DNA of 64,000 nt from Aliiglaciecola sp. 3_MG-2023 (GTDB lineage: Bacteria > Pseudomonadota > Gammaproteobacteria > Enterobacterales > Alteromonadaceae): NCBI RefSeq assembly GCF_030548205.1, contig NZ_JAUORV010000002.1, positions 310,001 through 374,000 on the forward strand, written 5' to 3'. Shown here piece after piece: positions 60,536 through 64,000 of the stretch (its first letter is position 1; every line of letters begins with the position of its first letter). Below the pieces are notes generated by a model that saw nothing but the letters and a program-made list of their open reading frames with translations, was not told the DNA's origin and searched no databases. The position numbers were made by a program, and so were the translations under genes.

Positions 60536-61171
60536 TTATGATTGAATGCTGCTGATAAAGGTATTGCTTTGGGAAATAGCGGAATTCATTTCTTGAATCA
60601 ATACATCAATATCTTTTTTGATAAGATTAAACTCACCTTGTAAAGCCCCAACAGCGTTGGCATTAAGGTTATGTTTCAAGTAAAGAACGTTATCTTGCAA
60701 CGCTGAAAGCACAGGTGGCATTTTTGATTCAGCTTTGCGCATCGCAGTAATCAAGGTTTTATAACGTCGCTGTGTTTCTCTTAATTGTCTTTCACTGTCA
60801 CGTTTTAACTTAGCATTGGAATACTTTTCAAGTTCTTCAGCCCACTCGTCAAATAACGCTTCAGCAACGCTCTCAACCTTGTCAATACGGTTGGTCACGT
60901 TATCCGCAGCATCTTTGCTTGCTTCATATTGACTGCTGAGGTCTTCATAAACGTCTTGTAATTCACCACCGTCATAATTAATTAATTGACTGAATTCATC
61001 CAAGGCGGATGCAAATTGCTCTTGTGCATCTTCTTGAGAATCTTTTGCGTCTTCGACACGATCAACTAAGATATCGCGTTTCTCAACACCAAGTTTTTCC
61101 CAAGCTGCATAATATGCACTTTGGCAACCAAAGAGCACTAGACTAAAAAATATGATGATTAGTTTGTTCAT
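60536..61171 (-). CDS. DUF2959 lipoprotein
   Basis: This 211-residue protein has a lipobox signal (residues 1-16, LFGC, lipidated Cys16) and a long coiled-coil helical body (residues ~30-205, with QSAYYAAWEKLGVEKRD near the start). DUF2959 proteins are envelope lipoproteins of unknown role. The longer frame from 61201 would place extra residues before the signal; ATG 61171 has AAAGG upstream and follows the previous stop by one base. It forms a two-gene unit with the small membrane protein. Confidence 0.85.
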   Translation of the reverse strand: MNKLIIIFFSLVLFGCQSAYYAAWEKLGVEKRDILVDRVEDAKDSQEDAQEQFASALDEFSQLINYDGGELQDVYEDLSSQYEASKDAADNVTNRIDKVESVAEALFDEWAEELEKYSNAKLKRDSERQLRETQRRYKTLITAMRKAESKMPPVLSALQDNVLYLKHNLNANAVGALQGEFNLIKKDIDVLIQEMNSAISQSNTFISSIQS

Positions 61172-61172
61172 C

Positions 61173-61394
61173 TTATGGGCCTTTGTATTTAGCAGCATCA
61201 ATGATAGCCCAAATATAAGCTATCCCCGCTATGACTCCTGGAACGACTAAGAACCACAAGGCCGCGCCACCAAAAAATACTATGGCGAAAATAAGCGCCG
61301 CCAAAATTCTGCCCTGCACCAGTTGTCCTAATCCAGGAAAAAAGATATTACAAATTGCAGCAATCACATTACCGCCAGATCCTTGTCCCGCCAT
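61173..61394 (-). CDS. Small glycine-rich membrane protein
   Basis: This 73-residue protein has two hydrophobic helices (about residues 12-30 and 32-65) with the motif CNIFFPGLGQLVQGR, similar to the TM2/short YqaE-type membrane peptides. The function is unknown. GGAGG lies 5 bases before ATG 61394; the in-frame TTG at 61406 overlaps that site. It is translated immediately before the DUF2959 lipoprotein. Confidence 0.7.
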   Translation of the reverse strand: MAGQGSGGNVIAAICNIFFPGLGQLVQGRILAALIFAIVFFGGAALWFLVVPGVIAGIAYIWAIIDAAKYKGP

Positions 61395-61499
61395 TTTTGC
61401 CTCCAAAATCGCGTTATTGTTAAATAGAAAACTTATATTTTATCAATTAAGTGCTAAATTAAAGCAAATGGATTCAATAAACAAACAAAAGCGGAATTT

Positions 61500-62471
61500 A
61501 TGAGCCATATATATCCACCTATAAAAACCTATCATAGCGAAATGTTAGACGTAGGAGATGGGCATCAAATTTACCTTGAACAATCTGGTAACCCTGAGGG
61601 CTTGCCGGTTTTGTACCTTCATGGTGGACCAGGTGCAGGTCTATCAGCAATGTATCGAAGTTTTTTTAATCCCGAAATTTACCGAATCATTGGCTTTGAC
61701 CAGCGAGGTTGTGGTCAGTCATTGCCCTTTGCAAAACTCGAAAACAATACCACAAAGCACCTGCTCGAAGACATTGAACTTATTCGTCAACATTTAGCTA
61801 TCAAAAAGTGGATGCTTTGCGGTGGCTCTTGGGGCACTACTTTAGCTTTACTTAGTGCCATCGCTAAACCAGAGACAGTGACTGCAATTATTTTACGAGG
61901 CGTTTTTTTAGGGCGAAAGCAAGATTTCGAATGGTTCATTGAAGCAAATGGCGGTGCCGCCCAACTCTTCCCCGATTATTACACCGAATTCCTAGAGTTG
62001 GTGAAGAACGGCCCCAAAAACATGTCGATAACCGACCGCTTCTACCAGATTTTCTTGCATGGAGATGAACTCAGCCGCGTGCATGCTGCAAAATCTTGGT
62101 GTATGTGGGAAGAACGTATATCAGTGTTAAATAGCTCCATAAAGGAACACGATTTTCATCAAAACTTGAGTCGCGCTGCCAGTTTAGCGCTGCTGGAATG
62201 TCATTATATTAAAAATAACTGCTTCATATCGGAAAACCAAATTTTACAGAATATTCATAAAATCGATGCCATTCCAGGTACCATAATCCATGGGCGTTTT
62301 GATATCGTATGTAAGATGGAGAACGCATATACTTTGAGTAAAACTTGGCGTGAAGGCCAGTTGCTAGTTGTACCTGAAGCCGGACACAGTGCATCTGACC
62401 CAAGAATAAGCGATGCAATTTGTCACGCAACCGATAGAATGGCTAAATTTTTGAAAGAGAAACAATCTTGA
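61500..62471 (+). CDS. pip: Prolyl aminopeptidase
   Basis: This S33 alpha/beta hydrolase removes N-terminal proline from peptides. The 323-residue product has LHGGPGAGLS, FDQRGCGQS, the nucleophile GGSWGT, and the C-terminal catalytic His in PEAGHSASDP. It lies upstream of dtd, whose TTG start overlaps its stop, so the two are cotranslated. Confidence 0.95.
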   Translation: MSHIYPPIKTYHSEMLDVGDGHQIYLEQSGNPEGLPVLYLHGGPGAGLSAMYRSFFNPEIYRIIGFDQRGCGQSLPFAKLENNTTKHLLEDIELIRQHLAIKKWMLCGGSWGTTLALLSAIAKPETVTAIILRGVFLGRKQDFEWFIEANGGAAQLFPDYYTEFLELVKNGPKNMSITDRFYQIFLHGDELSRVHAAKSWCMWEERISVLNSSIKEHDFHQNLSRAASLALLECHYIKNNCFISENQILQNIHKIDAIPGTIIHGRFDIVCKMENAYTLSKTWREGQLLVVPEAGHSASDPRISDAICHATDRMAKFLKEKQS

Positions 62472-62908
62472 TAGCACTAATTCAACGGGTAACCCAAGCC
62501 CATGTAGAAATTGACAATAATATTGTTGGCCAAATAGACAAGGGCATGATGTTGTTGTTAGGAGTCGAAAAGTCAGACAGCGAAGAAACAGTTAAAAAGC
62601 TTGCCAATAAGCTGATGAAATTAAGAATATTTAGTGATGCTGAGGGTAAAATGAACCTTAATATTCAGCAATTTGGCGGAGCCATGCTAATCGTTTCACA
62701 ATTTACCTTAGTGGCTGATACTAGCAAAGGCAATAGGCCTGGTTTTTCCGATGCGGCTCCTCCAGAACAGGGGAAACATTTGTATCAACAATTTGTTGAA
62801 TATTGCCAACAACAAGGTGTTGAATGCCAGACAGGCCAGTTCGGTGCCGACATGAAAGTATCGCTTACAAACGATGGCCCCGTTACATTTCATCTTCAAA
62901 TAAATTAA
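62468..62908 (+). CDS. dtd: D-aminoacyl-tRNA deacylase
   Basis: Dtd hydrolyses D-amino acids wrongly attached to tRNA. The 146-residue product has the SQFTLVADTSKGNRP motif and the NDGPVT motif, both signature sites of the family. The start is TTG 62468, which overlaps the pip stop (TGA at 62469-62471). Its neighbours pip and yiiD are typical. Confidence 0.96.
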   Translation: MIALIQRVTQAHVEIDNNIVGQIDKGMMLLLGVEKSDSEETVKKLANKLMKLRIFSDAEGKMNLNIQQFGGAMLIVSQFTLVADTSKGNRPGFSDAAPPEQGKHLYQQFVEYCQQQGVECQTGQFGADMKVSLTNDGPVTFHLQIN

Positions 62909-63054
62909 CCTATCTATTGTGCGTCGTCTGCGATTGCGTTTTAATGATGAACATTTTTCGCGGGCTAATATCTGTATCAAGTGAAGAGTTGACTGCGTCA
63001 TTGGTTAAAATATCTGGCTTGAACTGACCTGTAATAAAAGAGACGACTTATTGT

Positions 63055-63978
63055 ATGTATAGAATAGAAACACCTAAAACGGAGCAACAACTTGAAGAGT
63101 ATTTCCATTTCCGCTGGGAAATGTTGAGAGAGCCGTGGAATCATCCATTAGGTTCGGAGAAAGATGAATACGAACAAGTAGGTGAGCATCGAATGGTGGT
63201 TGATGGAAACGGTAAAGTCGTTGCCGTAGGCCGAGTTCATTTGAACATGTCTGAAGAGGCCCAAATCAGACACATTGCCGTTGCAAAAGAATGCCAAGGC
63301 AAAGGATTAGGCAAGTTGATCTATTCTGCTTTAGAGGAAGTGGCGCGTCAGCAAGGTGCAAAGCGCTTAGTAACCAACAGCCGTCGTATTTCCATTGAGT
63401 TCTTCGAAGCGTGTGGATTTGTGGTTGAAAAAGAAGCGCCAACTGAAATGGGAAAACTAAAACGTTCTCAAATGATCAAAAAGCTGTCCGATGTAAACCA
63501 GGTCATGTTGCACCCCAAGTGGTGCCAAGAGCTTCAGAACACCTGGCATGAAACTATTCCAATTAGTGAGCAAATGGGAATACAGCTTTATCAATATAGC
63601 GGCAAAACCCTAGAGGTTCGTGCTTCGTTAAATAAAAACATTAATTTGCATGGCACTATGTTCGCCGGCAGTATTTTCTCGTTAGCCACATTAACGGGCT
63701 GGGGCATGATCCACTTAAAACTCAAAGAAAAAGCACTAGATGGAGAAATAGTGTTGGGAGACGGCGATATTCATTACCACAAACCCATTACCATGCAACC
63801 TAGAGCTTTATGCAATATTGAGTCCCTAGAAGGTAAACTCGATTTGCTAGAAAGAAAGAAAAAAGCCGCCGTGAAACTACAGGTAGATATATTAGATGGT
63901 GAATCACCGGTAGCTGAATTTAAAGGGGTCTTCTGGATATTGCCGAGTAAAAACACTGAATTAGAACAAAAAGACTGA
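63055..63978 (+). CDS. yiiD: GNAT acetyltransferase / hotdog thioesterase fusion (YiiD type)
   Basis: This 307-residue bifunctional protein has an N-terminal GNAT domain (residues ~1-140, acetyl-CoA site HIAVAKECQGKGLGKL) and a C-terminal YiiD_C hotdog thioesterase-like domain (~155-300; NLHGTMFAGSIFSLATL). E. coli YiiD has the same layout and is implicated in fatty acid initiation. The gene follows dtd, as in E. coli. Confidence 0.9.
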   Translation: MYRIETPKTEQQLEEYFHFRWEMLREPWNHPLGSEKDEYEQVGEHRMVVDGNGKVVAVGRVHLNMSEEAQIRHIAVAKECQGKGLGKLIYSALEEVARQQGAKRLVTNSRRISIEFFEACGFVVEKEAPTEMGKLKRSQMIKKLSDVNQVMLHPKWCQELQNTWHETIPISEQMGIQLYQYSGKTLEVRASLNKNINLHGTMFAGSIFSLATLTGWGMIHLKLKEKALDGEIVLGDGDIHYHKPITMQPRALCNIESLEGKLDLLERKKKAAVKLQVDILDGESPVAEFKGVFWILPSKNTELEQKD

Positions 63979-64000
63979 GGAAATAAGCAGACACAAAAAA

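Overview
The window looks like chromosomal DNA of a marine gammaproteobacterium of the order Alteromonadales (Paraglaciecola/Glaciecola-like). The basis is low-to-moderate GC, the gene order (tatABC-tatD-diguanylate cyclase-hemB, ubiE-ubiJ-ubiB, priA-ftsN-hslVU, metJ-metF, yihY...pip-dtd-yiiD), a DMSP/acrylate-type acuI gene, and many c-di-GMP proteins. The genus is an inference. No rRNA, tRNA, prophage, IS element or CRISPR array was seen.

Layout. 1-2183: the 3' part of proB overlapping proA (proline synthesis). 2306-8311: a small membrane protein, a hemerythrin-like protein, the outer-membrane phospholipase PldA, an unusual membrane-anchored dual-specificity phosphatase/diacylglycerol-kinase fusion, and a small protein co-directional with an MscS-type channel. 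8730-16444: a GAF-GGDEF cyclase, a membrane alpha/beta hydrolase, a MATE exporter, and a run of minus-strand envelope or stress-type small genes (BON protein, DUF2254, a 57-aa membrane peptide, a lipoprotein, DUF1328). 16841-22637: a minus-strand housekeeping block tatA-tatB-tatC-x-tatD-DGC-hemB. 22756-26523: a beta-barrel-like protein, a glutathionyl-hydroquinone reductase, and acuI with a divergent-operator-style TetR system. 26662-34166: ubiE-ubiJ-ubiB, a Tag-like glycosylase, prlC, gor.

34277-47674 is the accessory-looking part. A very large hybrid histidine kinase and a response-regulator diguanylate cyclase (minus strand) face a plus-strand cluster. That cluster encodes an ECF-type sigma factor, a single-pass anti-sigma-like protein, an animal-type haem peroxidase, a 159-aa unknown protein and a 1082-aa secreted TPR-CHAT protease. 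A receiver-DUF3369-HD-GYP phosphodiesterase gene follows. The sigma/anti-sigma/peroxidase/unknown/CHAT set is the best candidate for an undescribed system: a transmembrane signal would release the sigma factor, which would drive production of an oxidant-handling enzyme and a caspase-like peptidase.

47839-64000 returns to core genes. These are hslU and hslV (with a near-consensus sigma-32 promoter), a GTAG-type REP array, ftsN, priA, rpmE, an unknown gene, a short malic enzyme, a class I HMG-CoA reductase (unusual in gammaproteobacteria), metJ/metF separated by met boxes, yihY, a DUF2959 lipoprotein gene with a small membrane-protein gene, pip, dtd and yiiD. Several genes appear to use TTG start codons. 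Several starts have been moved downstream of the longest reading frame where a ribosome binding site or signal peptide decides it.
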